Source: JAQBVV01 sp965249205
GTDB taxonomy: Bacteria; Acidobacteriota; Vicinamibacteria; Vicinamibacterales; UBA2999
Length of the DNA: 64,000 nt
Reading direction: 5' to 3'
Assembly (NCBI GenBank): GCA_965249205.1
Contig: CBDFLL010000006.1
Coordinates: 186,001-250,000, forward strand
Part shown: piece after piece, positions 6,838 to 15,941 of the stretch
Layout of the letters: every line of letters begins with the position of its first letter
Position numbering within the stretch: position 1 is the stretch's first letter
Program-made: the position numbers and the translations under genes
Notes under the pieces: generated by a model
The model's input: the letters and a program-made list of their open reading frames with translations, nothing else
What the model was told of the DNA's origin: nothing
Databases searched by the model: none

Positions 6838-8650
6838 GGTGGGGACGATCGGACGGGAACAGCTATCGTTTGCCAAAGAGCGGGACATCGACGAGTTCGT
6901 CGAGACGCTGACCAGCTACGAGAACGGCGACATCACCGCCGACGACTGGCGCCGATACCGTCTCCTCCGTGGCACGTACGGCCAGCGTCAGGACGACGTG
7001 CAGATGATGCGGATCAAGATCCCCCAGGGCATTACCACCGGCGACCAGTTGCGTGCGCTTGGGGATGTTGCGGCGAAGTACTCGCGCGGCTTTGGCCACG
7101 TGACGACGCGCCAGAATATTCAGTATCACTTCGTGCAGCTGAAGGATGCCGAGCGGGCGATGCGTGACCTCGCCGCTGTGGGCATGACCACGCGCGAGGC
7201 GTGCGGCAATTCCGTTCGCAACATCACGGCGTGCCCGTACGCCGGTGTCGCCCACGATGAGGTGTTTGATGTCACCCCGTACGCGGAGGGCATGACGCGC
7301 TATTTTCTCGGGCATCCGCTCGCCGGTTCGCTGCCGCGCAAGTTCAAGATCGCCTTTGAGGGGTGCCCCACCGACCATGCGCTCGCCTCCATCCACGACC
7401 TGGGATGGTTCGCGCGCATCGTTGGCGGCCAGCGGGGGTTCCGTCTCACGATCGGCGGCGGCACGTCGATTCTGCCGACGTCCGGATACCTGTTGTACGA
7501 GTTCCTTCCCGCCGAGCAGATACTCGAGGTGGCGGAAGCCATCGTGCGCGTGTACCACCGCCTCGGTGACTACCAGCACCCTCAGCGGAACCGTATGAAG
7601 TTCCTCATCCGGCAGCTTGGCTGGGACGCATGGCGTGAGCGATTCGAGGAGACGCTGGCCGAGGTGCGGGCCGAGGGCGGCGTAGCGTTCGACGCGAGCG
7701 CCGCGGCGTCGGTTGTGGAAGGCGCGCCAGACTGGGTGCCGCCTGCAGCGCCCACCATCGAGTATGTGACACGGGTCGCCGGCAGCGTGGACGTGCACGG
7801 TCCGGGCATCATGCCAGGCACCGTGAAGCTCAAGGCCATGTCAGACGCCTATCTCAATTGGATGCGTGCCAATGTCGGCCTCCAGCGCCAGGAGGGCTTC
7901 GTGCACGTGACGGTGCGCCTGCCGCTGGGTGACATGACGGCCGGCCAAATGCACGTGCTGGCTGATCTGGCCGACGCCTACAGCGACGGGACCGCTCGAC
8001 TCACCATCGGCCAGAACGTGTTGTACCGGTGGGTCAAGGCGGGCGTTCTGGAGGATCTTCATCGGCGGCTGGAGGCGGCCGGTCTCGGTGCGGCCGACGC
8101 GAATACGCTCGCCGATGTTGTGAGTTGTCCAGGTGCAGAGAGTTGCCGTTTGGCTGTGACGCAGTCGCGCGGTCTGGGGCGCGTGCTGACGGAGTACCTG
8201 GATAGCCACCCGGAGTTCGTGTCCCTGGTTCAGGATGGGGACATCAAGATCAGCGGATGCCCTAACGGTTGCGGCCAGCACCACATCGCCGCGATTGGGT
8301 TTCAGGGGAGCCTGCGCAAGGTCGGTAACCGAGCGCTTCCACAGTACTTTGTCTCTGTCGGCGGCGGCGCCACCTCGGAAGGCGCGAACTTCGGGCGCGT
8401 GGTGTCGAAGATCCCGGTCCACCGGTTGACGGTAGCTCTCGAACGGTTGCTGACACTCTACAAAGACCAGCGGGACGACGGCGAGTCACTGGGCGCCTTC
8501 TTCCGGCGGATCGCGCCGGACACTGCGGCTAACGCGCTGAAGGATCTCGCGCGGATGCTACCCGATGAGCCGACCACCGAGGACTTCGTCGATCTCGGCG
8601 AGACGAGCGCGTTCGAGATGGTCGTGATGGAAGGGGAGTGCGCCTCGTAG
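6821..8650 (+). CDS. sir: Ferredoxin-type sulfite (or nitrite) reductase
   Basis: 609-aa siroheme/[4Fe-4S] enzyme that reduces sulfite to sulfide (or nitrite to ammonia) with six electrons. Two NIR_SIR ferredoxin-like repeats are visible, at about residues 70-140 and 350-420. The cluster/siroheme ligands are C436 and C442 (CPGAESC) with C480 and C484 (GCPNGC). The start ATG has a strong GAGGTGAG just upstream inside cobA, indicating translational coupling. The polycysteine leader upstream and the pairing with a siroheme methyltransferase favour sulfite as substrate; mycobacterial NirA/SirA is the closest analogy. Sequence alone cannot exclude nitrite. Confidence 0.88.
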   Translation: MAVGDEVGTIGREQLSFAKERDIDEFVETLTSYENGDITADDWRRYRLLRGTYGQRQDDVQMMRIKIPQGITTGDQLRALGDVAAKYSRGFGHVTTRQNIQYHFVQLKDAERAMRDLAAVGMTTREACGNSVRNITACPYAGVAHDEVFDVTPYAEGMTRYFLGHPLAGSLPRKFKIAFEGCPTDHALASIHDLGWFARIVGGQRGFRLTIGGGTSILPTSGYLLYEFLPAEQILEVAEAIVRVYHRLGDYQHPQRNRMKFLIRQLGWDAWRERFEETLAEVRAEGGVAFDASAAASVVEGAPDWVPPAAPTIEYVTRVAGSVDVHGPGIMPGTVKLKAMSDAYLNWMRANVGLQRQEGFVHVTVRLPLGDMTAGQMHVLADLADAYSDGTARLTIGQNVLYRWVKAGVLEDLHRRLEAAGLGAADANTLADVVSCPGAESCRLAVTQSRGLGRVLTEYLDSHPEFVSLVQDGDIKISGCPNGCGQHHIAAIGFQGSLRKVGNRALPQYFVSVGGGATSEGANFGRVVSKIPVHRLTVALERLLTLYKDQRDDGESLGAFFRRIAPDTAANALKDLARMLPDEPTTEDFVDLGETSAFEMVVMEGECAS

Positions 8651-8655
8651 GCTGG

Positions 8656-9186
8656 CTACGGCGCCTGAACTCCCTCGGCGTTCCACAAGTACAACGTCCG
8701 CGTCTGGCCGTCGACGCTGGTGAACGTGTCGACCTCATCTGCCTCCCAGTCGCCCATCGCGAAGTTGTGCGACACGATGCGCGCACCGGGTCGTAGTTGC
8801 CTGGCGAGCGTCGGTCTGAGCGCCACGTTCTGCGCAGACAGCAGATAGAGCGTGACGACCGTGGCTTCTGACACGTCGGTGTCCAGCGCATCCTCGACCA
8901 CGAAGCTGACCAGGTGCTCGACCTGGGCCTGCGCCGCGTTCCGCCGTGCTTCGGCGATCCGCGCCGGGTCGATATCCACGCCGACTCCTCTGGCACCGAA
9001 CTGCTGAGCCGCTGCGATCACGATGCGGCCGTCGCCGCACCCTAGGTCGTAGACCACGTCATTCGAGCCGACAGAGGCCAGCCTCAACATCCTATCGACA
9101 ACATCGGGCGGCGTGGCGACGTACGGCGCGCGGGGGACTTGTGGCGCCGAGAGGCTGAGCAGCAGACTGAGTAGCAGGTGCGCCAT
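8656..9186 (-). CDS. Class I SAM-dependent methyltransferase, probably exported
   Basis: 176 aa. An N-terminal hydrophobic run (about residues 3-14, LLLSLLLSLSA) resembles a signal peptide. The rest is a Rossmann methyltransferase: motif I DLGCGDGRIVIAA near residue 50, motif II GVDIDPARI, and LRPGARIVSHNFAMGDW later. It belongs to the small methyltransferases often annotated as methyltransferase-domain proteins of unknown substrate. It converges on sir with five bases between the stop codons. A periplasmic SAM enzyme would be odd, so the hydrophobic start may be a membrane anchor. Confidence 0.82.
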   Translation of the reverse strand: MAHLLLSLLLSLSAPQVPRAPYVATPPDVVDRMLRLASVGSNDVVYDLGCGDGRIVIAAAQQFGARGVGVDIDPARIAEARRNAAQAQVEHLVSFVVEDALDTDVSEATVVTLYLLSAQNVALRPTLARQLRPGARIVSHNFAMGDWEADEVDTFTSVDGQTRTLYLWNAEGVQAP

Positions 9187-9419
9187 CGGGGGATTCTAGC
9201 CCGACGACCCAGTTGCCAACTGCTGGGTCAGCCGGGAAGGCCGTACTCAATTGAGGACGGGACAAGTCGCGTGCCATATCGTGCAGCCGTTCCTGAAAGC
9301 GTAGCGAAAACGAGAAATACAGCGCGATACTGGCCCCATCGAGACGGTTCGGGTGCGCAGCCAACGGTCCAAAATGGGGGATGAAGTGTCGAAAACGGGC
9401 TTTTTATGGCCATTTTTCG

Positions 9420-9448
9420 TTGATTTTGAGTATGAGGTGGGCTATAGT
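9420..9448 (+). promoter_or_regulatory. Promoter of the CarD-family gene
   Basis: TTGATT (9420-9425), a 17-base spacer and TATAGT (9443-9448) form a good sigma70-type promoter in the 324-base gap before the CarD-like gene. The predicted start near 9455 gives a leader of about 55 bases. The rest of the gap (9187-9419) shows nothing I recognise. Confidence 0.65.
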
Positions 9449-9510
9449 CATTGTGCTGTTCCTGCACGGGATCGGTCCTACCACCAACCTACCTGCAACG
9501 GGGGAAATAC

Positions 9511-10194
9511 GTGACATTTCAGGTCGGCGACAAGGTCATCTACCCAAATCACGGGCTCGGGATCGTCGAGCGCGTCGAAGAAAAAACCATTCTTGGTACC
9601 ACCTGCGGATTCTTTCACCTTCGCATTGTTTCCAATGACACCACGGTGTTCGTTCCGGTTGCGAATGTCGATGGCGTTGGACTGCGCAAGGCGATTACCG
9701 ACGAGGAGGTCGATCGGCTGTTCGGACTACTTGGCGACGGCCGGATCGACAACCACCAGAACTGGAAGGGTCGCTTCAAGGACAATTCGGACAAAATGCG
9801 CACCGGTTCGATCTACGACATGGCGGATGTGCTCAAGAGCCTGACGTTTCTGAGCAGGTCCAAGAGCCTCTCGTTCCGAGAGAAACGTATGCTCGATCGC
9901 GCCAAGGCGCTCATCATCTCGGAGGTGTCTGAGGTTGTGCGCGAGAAGGCGGTTGAGATTGAGCAGAAGGTCGAAAGCGCGCTTGAGAAGTGCTTTACGG
10001 CGAAGGCGCGTAAGGTGGCGCGTGCGACGGCTCGGGCCAAGCTCGCTAAACCGGCCAAGGCTAAACCGGCGCACGCCAGGGTGGTCAAAGCCGCCAAGCC
10101 GAAGTTCACCAGGGTCGCCAAGGCGGCCAAGACGAAGGTCGCCAGACTCGCCAAGGTGGCAGCGTCGCCGCGCCGCGCGGCACGCGCCTCGTAG
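9511..10194 (+). CDS. CarD/CdnL-type RNA polymerase-binding protein with basic tail
   Basis: 227 aa from a GTG start preceded by GGGGGA. Residues 1-60 are the Tudor-like RNAP-beta interaction domain (FQVGDKVIYPNHGLGIV, then FFHLRI and VFVPVANV); residues 60-160 match the helical DNA-interacting domain of CdnL with RSKSLSFREKRMLDRAK. From about residue 165 it carries a Lys/Ala/Pro-rich tail with repeated AKPAK, AKPKF, AKAAKTK and ARLAK units, like a histone H1 C-terminus. CdnL proteins normally stop near residue 160. CarD proteins stabilise open complexes at rRNA and other promoters. It has its own promoter and terminator, so it is monocistronic. Confidence 0.88.
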   Translation: MTFQVGDKVIYPNHGLGIVERVEEKTILGTTCGFFHLRIVSNDTTVFVPVANVDGVGLRKAITDEEVDRLFGLLGDGRIDNHQNWKGRFKDNSDKMRTGSIYDMADVLKSLTFLSRSKSLSFREKRMLDRAKALIISEVSEVVREKAVEIEQKVESALEKCFTAKARKVARATARAKLAKPAKAKPAHARVVKAAKPKFTRVAKAAKTKVARLAKVAASPRRAARAS

Positions 10195-10226
10195 TCGTTC
10201 CTGGACTTGCCGCCGCGTGTTTCGCC

Positions 10227-10257
10227 GCCTGGGAGCTTGTCTCCCGGGCATTTTTTT
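10227..10257 (+). terminator. Intrinsic terminator after the CarD-family gene
   Basis: Nine-pair stem GCCTGGGAG (10227-10235) / CTCCCGGGC (10241-10249) with one G-U pair, loop CTTGT and seven T (10251-10257). It lies 33 bases after the CarD-like stop codon and just before plsC, which therefore needs its own start downstream. Confidence 0.85.
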
Positions 10258-10263
10258 GTACAA

Positions 10264-10995
10264 GTGACGGAACTTGTGATCCTGGTTCGCTCGATAGTCG
10301 CCTACGTTCTGGTGCTTGCTTACATCCTCGTGGCGGGTCCAATTGGACTGGTCATTGCTGTCGTCTTCCGGTGGAAGCGCGGCATGTACGCGTTCGGGCA
10401 TGCCGGCGTCTGGCTCGCGCTCGCTTTGGCAGGCATCCGCTATCGCGTTAAGGGACGCGAACAGGCGCCTGAGACCGCCGTGGTGTTCTGCTCGAACCAC
10501 CAGAGCAATGTCGATCCGCCGGTCCTGTTCCAGGCGCTGCACCCCCAGTTGCACGTGCTCTACAAGGCCGAACTGCACAAGTTTCCCATCATGGGTACGG
10601 TGTTTGACGTCGGCGGGTTCGTGCCTATCGATCGCGGCGCGCGTGACAAGTCGATGGCCTCGATCAACCGCGGTGCGGCTTCGCTGCGCGCCGGGAACTC
10701 CTTTCTCATCTTCCCTGAAGGCACTCGCAGCCATACCGGGCACCTGCTGCGTTTCAAGAAGGGTGGGTTCATCATGGCCATCGAGGCGCAGGTCCCGATC
10801 GTGCCGGTCGCGGTGCGTGGCGGCCGTGCCGCGATGCGAAAGGGCAGCGCGCTGGTCCGGCCCGTGCACGTGAGCGTGCGAATCGGAACCCCGATCCCAA
10901 CGGCCGGACTCACGCTCGACGATCGGGATGAACTGATGGCGCGAGTCCACCAAGAAGTGGAGCGGTTGCTCGCCGAGGGGTCGCTCTGGACGTAG
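10264..10995 (+). CDS. plsC: 1-acyl-sn-glycerol-3-phosphate acyltransferase
   Basis: Membrane-bound enzyme that acylates lysophosphatidate to phosphatidate in phospholipid synthesis. An N-terminal hydrophobic segment covers about residues 5-35 and another 45-60. The acyltransferase box NHQSNVD (H-x4-D) is near residue 79, GGFVPIDRG and the glycerol-phosphate binding FPEGTRS follow. I place the start at GTG 10264 (GTG 10276 is an alternative), because the longer frame from 10207 would run through the terminator. About 243 aa, normal for PlsC. Confidence 0.88.
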   Translation: MTELVILVRSIVAYVLVLAYILVAGPIGLVIAVVFRWKRGMYAFGHAGVWLALALAGIRYRVKGREQAPETAVVFCSNHQSNVDPPVLFQALHPQLHVLYKAELHKFPIMGTVFDVGGFVPIDRGARDKSMASINRGAASLRAGNSFLIFPEGTRSHTGHLLRFKKGGFIMAIEAQVPIVPVAVRGGRAAMRKGSALVRPVHVSVRIGTPIPTAGLTLDDRDELMARVHQEVERLLAEGSLWT

Positions 10996-11002
10996 AGGCG
11001 GT

Positions 11003-12121
11003 CTAGGGAAGCTGGCCGCCAGTCGTGAAGGTCACCGTCCACGGGCTCACGGCGGCGCCGTCGAAGGCTTTGAGCCCCTCTAGTAGCTCGACTTGTACGG
11101 TCCTGAAGCGATCCGGCGGCTGTGCGAATGTGATCGCGATGGCCCGTATCCCTGCGTCGTACGTCTGTTGGAACTCCAGTGGAGCTGGCGCTGGTGCACC
11201 TGGAGCCGGGGGGGCGGCGTAGCTGACGCGAATGTGACCATCGATCGTGTCGGCATCAAGTCCGCGCGAGAACTGTATGCGCACCGGGGCATTCCCTGGG
11301 ACGTCGATTTCCCCCTCGTACGGAGAACTGAAGACCACCTCCGCCGGAACGAGCGGTGCGGCCGGCTCGACAGTCTCATCCAGCGTTGTCGGCGCCTCCG
11401 GTGCGGTGGCGGCGGCGACTGCAGTGCCGGCGATCGTGACAAGACCCTCGCTCTGGGTCGCGGTGCCGGTTACCTCCAGCCATCGCCCCGTATCGAAGCG
11501 CGCGTCAACAGAGAGTTCGAAATCTTTTCCCTTGGGGCGAAGGTCTGTCACCCAGACCGCCGCATTCGCCGAGCGAAGCACGAAGTCGTAGCGGCTCTTT
11601 CCTGGCGCGGTGGGCAGGTCGGCGTACAGATTTCGCCCTCGAAACTGGCCGACGACGGTTACCTCCCGGCCCTCGAATCGCCATGGCTGTGTCGCGAGAC
11701 CCCGCACGGAGGGGGTCGTGACGAGTAGCGTATCGGTGACGCCTGTGACGAGTAGCACTAACTCCTCGCCAGGCCGTGGCCACTGTTCCGAGTCTCGAGT
11801 CAGACCGTACGCGATCAGACGGACATCTCCGGGCTCGAACCTTCCGATATCGAGGAGTTGCCCCCGTACCTCGACCGGTCCCGAGACCGTCGTGACGTCA
11901 TTGAGTTGAACGGCGATGTCGTGCTCGCCGCCGCGGAGGACGGTGCGTGTACCGCTCTCTACGAACTCGCCGTGCACAAGCACGTTCTGCAGGTGGAAGT
12001 AGCTGGAATACTGGTGCAATGATGCGACCGTCGCCACGCGCCGCGCGGCACTCTGGGATGTCAGGTCGTCCGGCGCAGCCAGCAGAAGCAGGACCGCCAC
12101 GAGAAGCCACAGTCGCGTCAT
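11003..12121 (-). CDS. Secreted protein with C-terminal bacterial Ig-like domain
   Basis: 372 aa, not assigned to a known function. Residues 1-24 form a clear signal peptide (MTRLWLLVAVLLLLAAP). The middle (25-240) contains repeated beta-rich stretches such as VEVRGQLLDIG, REVTVVGQFRGRNLY and LEVTGTATQSEG that look like OB-fold-type modules. Residues about 265-370 look like a Big_5-type Ig domain (SPYEGEIDVPGNAPVRIQFSRGLD). A Pro/Ala linker separates the two. It converges with plsC (seven bases). Probably an extracytoplasmic structural or binding protein. Confidence 0.75.
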   Translation of the reverse strand: MTRLWLLVAVLLLLAAPDDLTSQSAARRVATVASLHQYSSYFHLQNVLVHGEFVESGTRTVLRGGEHDIAVQLNDVTTVSGPVEVRGQLLDIGRFEPGDVRLIAYGLTRDSEQWPRPGEELVLLVTGVTDTLLVTTPSVRGLATQPWRFEGREVTVVGQFRGRNLYADLPTAPGKSRYDFVLRSANAAVWVTDLRPKGKDFELSVDARFDTGRWLEVTGTATQSEGLVTIAGTAVAAATAPEAPTTLDETVEPAAPLVPAEVVFSSPYEGEIDVPGNAPVRIQFSRGLDADTIDGHIRVSYAAPPAPGAPAPAPLEFQQTYDAGIRAIAITFAQPPDRFRTVQVELLEGLKAFDGAAVSPWTVTFTTGGQLP

Positions 12122-12250
12122 GCCTCAATTCTACCGCGCGTACGCTCCTGGCGGTCGCGGTCTGGCACTGGCAGCCGCGACACGCGGTGCGGCCGGGCCG
12201 GCCGCATTGTGCGGCTGGGTCGGCAAGCCACGGTGGTAGCATGACCCCTT

Positions 12251-12916
12251 GTGAATCATATGAACAAGCGGAGGCTGGCCCACGATCACGTTTCTGAGCT
12301 AACGACCAACCGGCTCTCGGTCTATCTGCGCTGCCTGAACCAGATCGACGTGGCGGGCCTCACGACGGTCTCCTCCCGGGCGCTGGCCGATCAGTTCGGC
12401 CTGAACGCGGCGCAGATTCGGAAGGACCTCGCCTATTTCGGCGAGTTTGGCGTCCGCGGCGTCGGGTACTACGTGAAGGATCTTCGCCGCCAACTACGAC
12501 AGATCCTCGGGCTTGACCGCCACCTGCGAGTGGCCATCATGGGTGCGGGGAATCTCGGGTTGGCACTGGCCGACTACCCTGGCTTTCGCCAGGAGGGTTT
12601 CGAGATCGGCGCGCTCTTCGACGTCGCCAACGAGAAGATCGGGCACGAGTCGCGCGGGGGGGTGCCGACCTACGACGTGAAAGAGTTGAAGCGACTGGCG
12701 AGACGCGAGCGGTTCGACATCGCCATGATCGCTGTGCCGGCACCGCGTGCTCAGCCGGTGGTCGACCTTGTGGTGTCTGTCGGCATCAAGGCCATCCTGA
12801 ATTTCTCCCCGGGAGCCCTGAAGGTGCCGGGTGACGTGAAGCTCAAGGGTGTCGACCTGACTGTGTCGCTCGAGAGCCTGTCCTTCTTCCTGGCTCAGGA
12901 TGACGTGGGTGGCTAA
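12251..12916 (+). CDS. rex: Redox-sensing transcriptional repressor Rex
   Basis: Represses fermentative and respiratory genes and releases DNA when NADH binds. 221 aa: N-terminal winged helix (LSVYLRCLNQ, SSRALADQFGLNAAQIRKDLAYFGEFGVRGVGY) and C-terminal Rossmann domain with GAGNLGLAL. The DLAYFGEFGxRGxGY stretch is diagnostic of Rex. The start may be GTG 12251 or ATG 12260. moaC overlaps its last 17 bases, so the two are co-transcribed. Confidence 0.94.
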   Translation: MNHMNKRRLAHDHVSELTTNRLSVYLRCLNQIDVAGLTTVSSRALADQFGLNAAQIRKDLAYFGEFGVRGVGYYVKDLRRQLRQILGLDRHLRVAIMGAGNLGLALADYPGFRQEGFEIGALFDVANEKIGHESRGGVPTYDVKELKRLARRERFDIAMIAVPAPRAQPVVDLVVSVGIKAILNFSPGALKVPGDVKLKGVDLTVSLESLSFFLAQDDVGG

Positions 12917-13436
12917 GACCCGGACCGTGAAACGGGGAGGCGCGCCGGCGCGAGCGCTGTCGCACGTGGACCGGCGCGGCAGGGCGAAGATGGTCGATGT
13001 CGGCGACAAGCCGGTGACGAAACGCGAGGCGGCCGCGCGCGGCGAAATCACCATGAGCGCCGCCGCCCTGCGCGCGATACGCCAGGGCACCGTCGCCAAG
13101 GGAGATCCTCTTCAGGCGGCGCGCATTGCCGGCATCATGGCCGCCAAGCAGACGTCCGCACTGATTCCTCTGTGCCATCCGTTGCCTTTGACACACGTGA
13201 GTGTCGAGCTCTCGCCGACGCGGCGCGGCTACCGGATTGAATCCCGTGTGCGGACGAGCGCGCAGACAGGCGTCGAGATGGAGGCACTCGTGGCGGTGGC
13301 GGTGACCGCGTTAACGGTCTACGACATGGTCAAGGCGATCGACAAGACGATGGTCGTCGTCGATGTGTGCGTCATCGAGAAGCGCGGCGGGCGATCCGGG
13401 GTGTACAGCCGCTCGGACCGCGGAAAACGTCGGTAG
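12900..13436 (+). CDS. moaC: Cyclic pyranopterin monophosphate synthase
   Basis: Second step of molybdenum cofactor synthesis (with MoaA): makes cPMP from the 3',8-cyclo-GTP intermediate. 178 aa, slightly longer than usual because of a short basic N-terminal stretch. Typical motifs are LSHVDRRGRAKMVDVGDKP, AAKQTSALIPLCHPLPLTHV, and the active-site region TVYDMVKAIDK. It overlaps rex by 17 bases. No other moa genes are in the window. Confidence 0.93.
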   Translation: MTWVAKTRTVKRGGAPARALSHVDRRGRAKMVDVGDKPVTKREAAARGEITMSAAALRAIRQGTVAKGDPLQAARIAGIMAAKQTSALIPLCHPLPLTHVSVELSPTRRGYRIESRVRTSAQTGVEMEALVAVAVTALTVYDMVKAIDKTMVVVDVCVIEKRGGRSGVYSRSDRGKRR

Positions 13437-13460
13437 CGCGGCGAACCCCCTGGAGACCGG

Positions 13461-14362
13461 CTACACGTCCCCGGTGTCGGCGTGCCGCTGAGTGGGCGGG
13501 GGAGGCTCGATGTGGATGACGACGTCCACCAGGTGCGGGAACCGTTTCATCAACAGATCTTTCACGGTGTGCGAGGTCGCGTGCGCCGAGTCGAGCAGCG
13601 TCTGTCCGTCGAGCCACAGGTGCAGGTCCATAAACACGTAGTCGGCCGGTCCACGTGTGCGGATCTGGTGACAGCCCAAGACCTCGGGCACTGAACCCAC
13701 GACGGCTCGGACGTCGTCCTCCGCGATGACGATCTCGTCGGCCAGGATGCGTGACGCCTCCTTCGCGATCTGCCAGCAGGCCCGCCCAATGAAGACGGCC
13801 ACGACCAACGCGGCAAGCGGATCGAGGAGCGGATAGCCTTGCCGACGCCGATCAGTGCGATCACCACCGTGCCTGACGTCAGCACGTCGCTGCGTGCATG
13901 TTTGGCGTCCGCCCGGAGCACCTCGCTATTGAGTCGCTTTCCTGCCCGTTCCTCGTAGGACACGACACACAGGTTGACGGCGAGCGTGACGACCATGATG
14001 CCGATGCCTTCTGGAAATACGCGCGGCTCGCCGCCGTTGACGAGCCGATCGTAGGCGGCCCCAAGCACTTGAACGAGCACGATGATCAGGAAGACGAGAA
14101 TGCCGAGCGAGGCCATGGTCTCGTACTTCCGGTGGCCGTACGGATGATTCTCATCCGGCGGGAGGCGCGCTATTGACACGCCGACAAGCGCGACGACATT
14201 GGAGGCGGAATCGGTCAGGGAGTGAAAGCCGTCAGACAGGATCGAGACCGCTCCGGTCGCGTACCCAAGCACGATCTTGATGACGGCGACTGCGAGATTG
14301 AGCACCAGCACGCGGTAGAGGACCCGGACGACCTCCGAGTACCTGTCGGCGACCACGGTCAA
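13461..14362 (-). pseudogene. Cation diffusion facilitator transporter, single frameshift
   Basis: Divalent-metal/proton antiporter of the CDF family, split by a one-base deletion. The N-terminal part (14362 down to about 13840) has the CDF membrane domain: GAVSILSDGFHSLTDSASN with the HxxxD metal site, HPYGHRKYE, and further hydrophobic segments. The frame then goes wrong at about 13836-13840. The other frame continues with VVAVFIGRACWQIAKEAS and a cytoplasmic domain ending with HLVDVVIHIEPP at 13461. Inserting one G in GGCAAGGCTATCC restores GKGYPLLDPLAALVV. It may be a genuine inactivation or an assembly error. Confidence 0.8.
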
Positions 14363-14412
14363 GAGTGATGCTCAGCGGCGACGGGCAGATCGCGATCGCC
14401 CGGACGCGCCAC

Positions 14413-15060
14413 TCAGAAAACGTGCGCCGTGGGTATGGGCCACCAGCGGATTTGCACTTTGCCGATGATGTATTTCTTTGGCACGAAGCCCCAGTGGCGG
14501 CTGTCGGAGCTGTTGTTCCGGTGGTCGCCCATGACGAAGTAATACCCCTCGGGAATGACGGACGGGCCGAAGTCGTCGTGGCTGCGGTACTCCGGCGCAA
14601 CGAAGTCGTCCTGCATCGGCACGTCATTGACGAACACCCGCCCGTCGACGATCCGAACCTGGTCGCCCGCTTCGGCGATCACCCGCTTGACGAACGACTT
14701 ATCTGGGTCAATCGGGTAATAGAGCATCACGATATCGCCACGGCGCGGCTCGCCAATCCGGTATGCCAGCTTGTTGACGATGAGCCGGTCCTGGTCCGCC
14801 AACGTCGGCGCCATACTCAGTCCCTCGACTCGCGCCACCTGAAAGCCGAAGGTCACGATCAAGGTGGCATAGACGGCAGCCGAGGCCAGCGTCTTGAACC
14901 ATGCGACGAGCTCAGCCCTCCAGATGCTGAGCCGGCCCATGAACACCGCTCTGCGGTCGTCGATCGCCAACCGCATGTCAGCGTCGGCGTTGAACCCGCC
15001 GTGCTGTGCGAACAGTGGTGCGGCGGCGTGCTCCGAGGGCGGCTCGGTCGCCGGGGGCAT
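14413..15060 (-). CDS. lepB: Signal peptidase I
   Basis: Membrane serine protease that removes signal peptides from exported proteins. An N-terminal transmembrane segment (AVYATLIVTFGFQV) is followed by the catalytic Ser in VEGLSMAPTL, the general-base Lys in DKSFVKRVIAEAGD, and the GDHRNNSSDSRHWG box. The frame is open up to 15219, but that would overlap the regulator gene by about 100 bases, and the extra residues are Pro/Ala/Glu-rich, so I place the start at ATG 15060. ATG 14976 is another candidate. It follows the LytTR regulator on the same strand and may be co-transcribed. Confidence 0.9.
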   Translation of the reverse strand: MPPATEPPSEHAAAPLFAQHGGFNADADMRLAIDDRRAVFMGRLSIWRAELVAWFKTLASAAVYATLIVTFGFQVARVEGLSMAPTLADQDRLIVNKLAYRIGEPRRGDIVMLYYPIDPDKSFVKRVIAEAGDQVRIVDGRVFVNDVPMQDDFVAPEYRSHDDFGPSVIPEGYYFVMGDHRNNSSDSRHWGFVPKKYIIGKVQIRWWPIPTAHVF

Positions 15061-15113
15061 TGCCTCAGCGGCGTCCTGCGCCCCAGGCGCGTTTTCGCTG
15101 ACGGACGTTGGCG

Positions 15114-15941
15114 CTAGAGTTTCAGATACTCCCGGAGCCGCTTCGTTTGAGAGCGGCTCACCGGGATCTCCGTGGCCTTCGCGTCCTTCATCCGAAGGAT
15201 GTAGTTCCTGCTGAACCAAGGGACGATCTCCTTGATCTTGTTGATGTTTACCAAGTGCGAGCGATGCACACGCCAGAACACGTCCGGGTCGAGCTTGGCC
15301 TGAAGCTCGTCGAGGGTTCGGTAGTTCGCCGTCCCATTGACCTGCCCCGTCACTATACTAATCGACTCGTCGGCCAGCGAGGCGTAGATGATTTCTTGGG
15401 CTTGGACCAGCAGGAACCGGTCACCGGCTCTGATAGCCACCTGATCCCGTCGTATCTGACGACTGGCCATCAATTTGACGATGCGTTCGAGTTGGTCGTG
15501 AACCGGTTCTGCTGCCGGCTCTTGGGCCAATCGCTGTCTGGCGCGGGCCAGCGCCTGTTGCAGGCGGGCGGCATCGACCGGTTTCAGCAGGTAGTCCACC
15601 GCGTTGACCTCGAACGCTTCAATCGCGTGCTGGTCGAACGCCGTCACAAAGACCAGCGCCAGTCCTGAATGCTCACGATCGAGCAGTCGACGCGCCACCT
15701 CGAAGCCGGTGAGACCGGGCATCTGGACATCGAGGAAGACCAGCTCTGGCTCGTAGTTCTCTACAGCCGCCAGTGCTTCAAGCCCGTTGCCGGCCTGCGC
15801 CACCACCTCCACATCCGGGTGCTGCTGAAGCTGGTAGCACAGCTCGTCGCGCGCGAGTTGCTCGTCGTCCACTACCAGCACGCGGAGAGAAGGAGTCACG
15901 TCTGGGTCACTGGCCTTTGGACCGGACACTCGCATGCTCAT
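15114..15941 (-). CDS. LytTR-family response regulator
   Basis: Transcription factor of a LytS/LytR-type two-component system. Residues about 20-135 form a receiver domain (LVVDDEQLARDEL, phospho-acceptor Asp in LVFLDVQMPGLTG, Thr in VFVTAFDQ, Lys in YLLKPVD). Residues about 170-275 are a LytTR DNA-binding domain (FWRVHRSHLVNINKIKE, IPVSRSQTKRLREYL). The ATG at 15941 overlaps the sensor gene's stop codon (ATGA), indicating translational coupling. Target genes are unknown; lepB is just downstream. Confidence 0.93.
   Translation of the reverse strand: MSMRVSGPKASDPDVTPSLRVLVVDDEQLARDELCYQLQQHPDVEVVAQAGNGLEALAAVENYEPELVFLDVQMPGLTGFEVARRLLDREHSGLALVFVTAFDQHAIEAFEVNAVDYLLKPVDAARLQQALARARQRLAQEPAAEPVHDQLERIVKLMASRQIRRDQVAIRAGDRFLLVQAQEIIYASLADESISIVTGQVNGTANYRTLDELQAKLDPDVFWRVHRSHLVNINKIKEIVPWFSRNYILRMKDAKATEIPVSRSQTKRLREYLKL

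Noticed and set aside
12249..12267. Rex-operator-like TTGTGAA/TGAACAA at the rex start
   Set aside because: One half-site matches only five of seven positions and the spacing is five instead of four; it also overlaps the start codon. Autoregulation is possible but unsupported.
15061..15219. Longer N-terminus of signal peptidase I
   Set aside because: It would overlap the LytTR regulator gene by about 100 bases and encode only a low-complexity Pro/Ala/Glu stretch.
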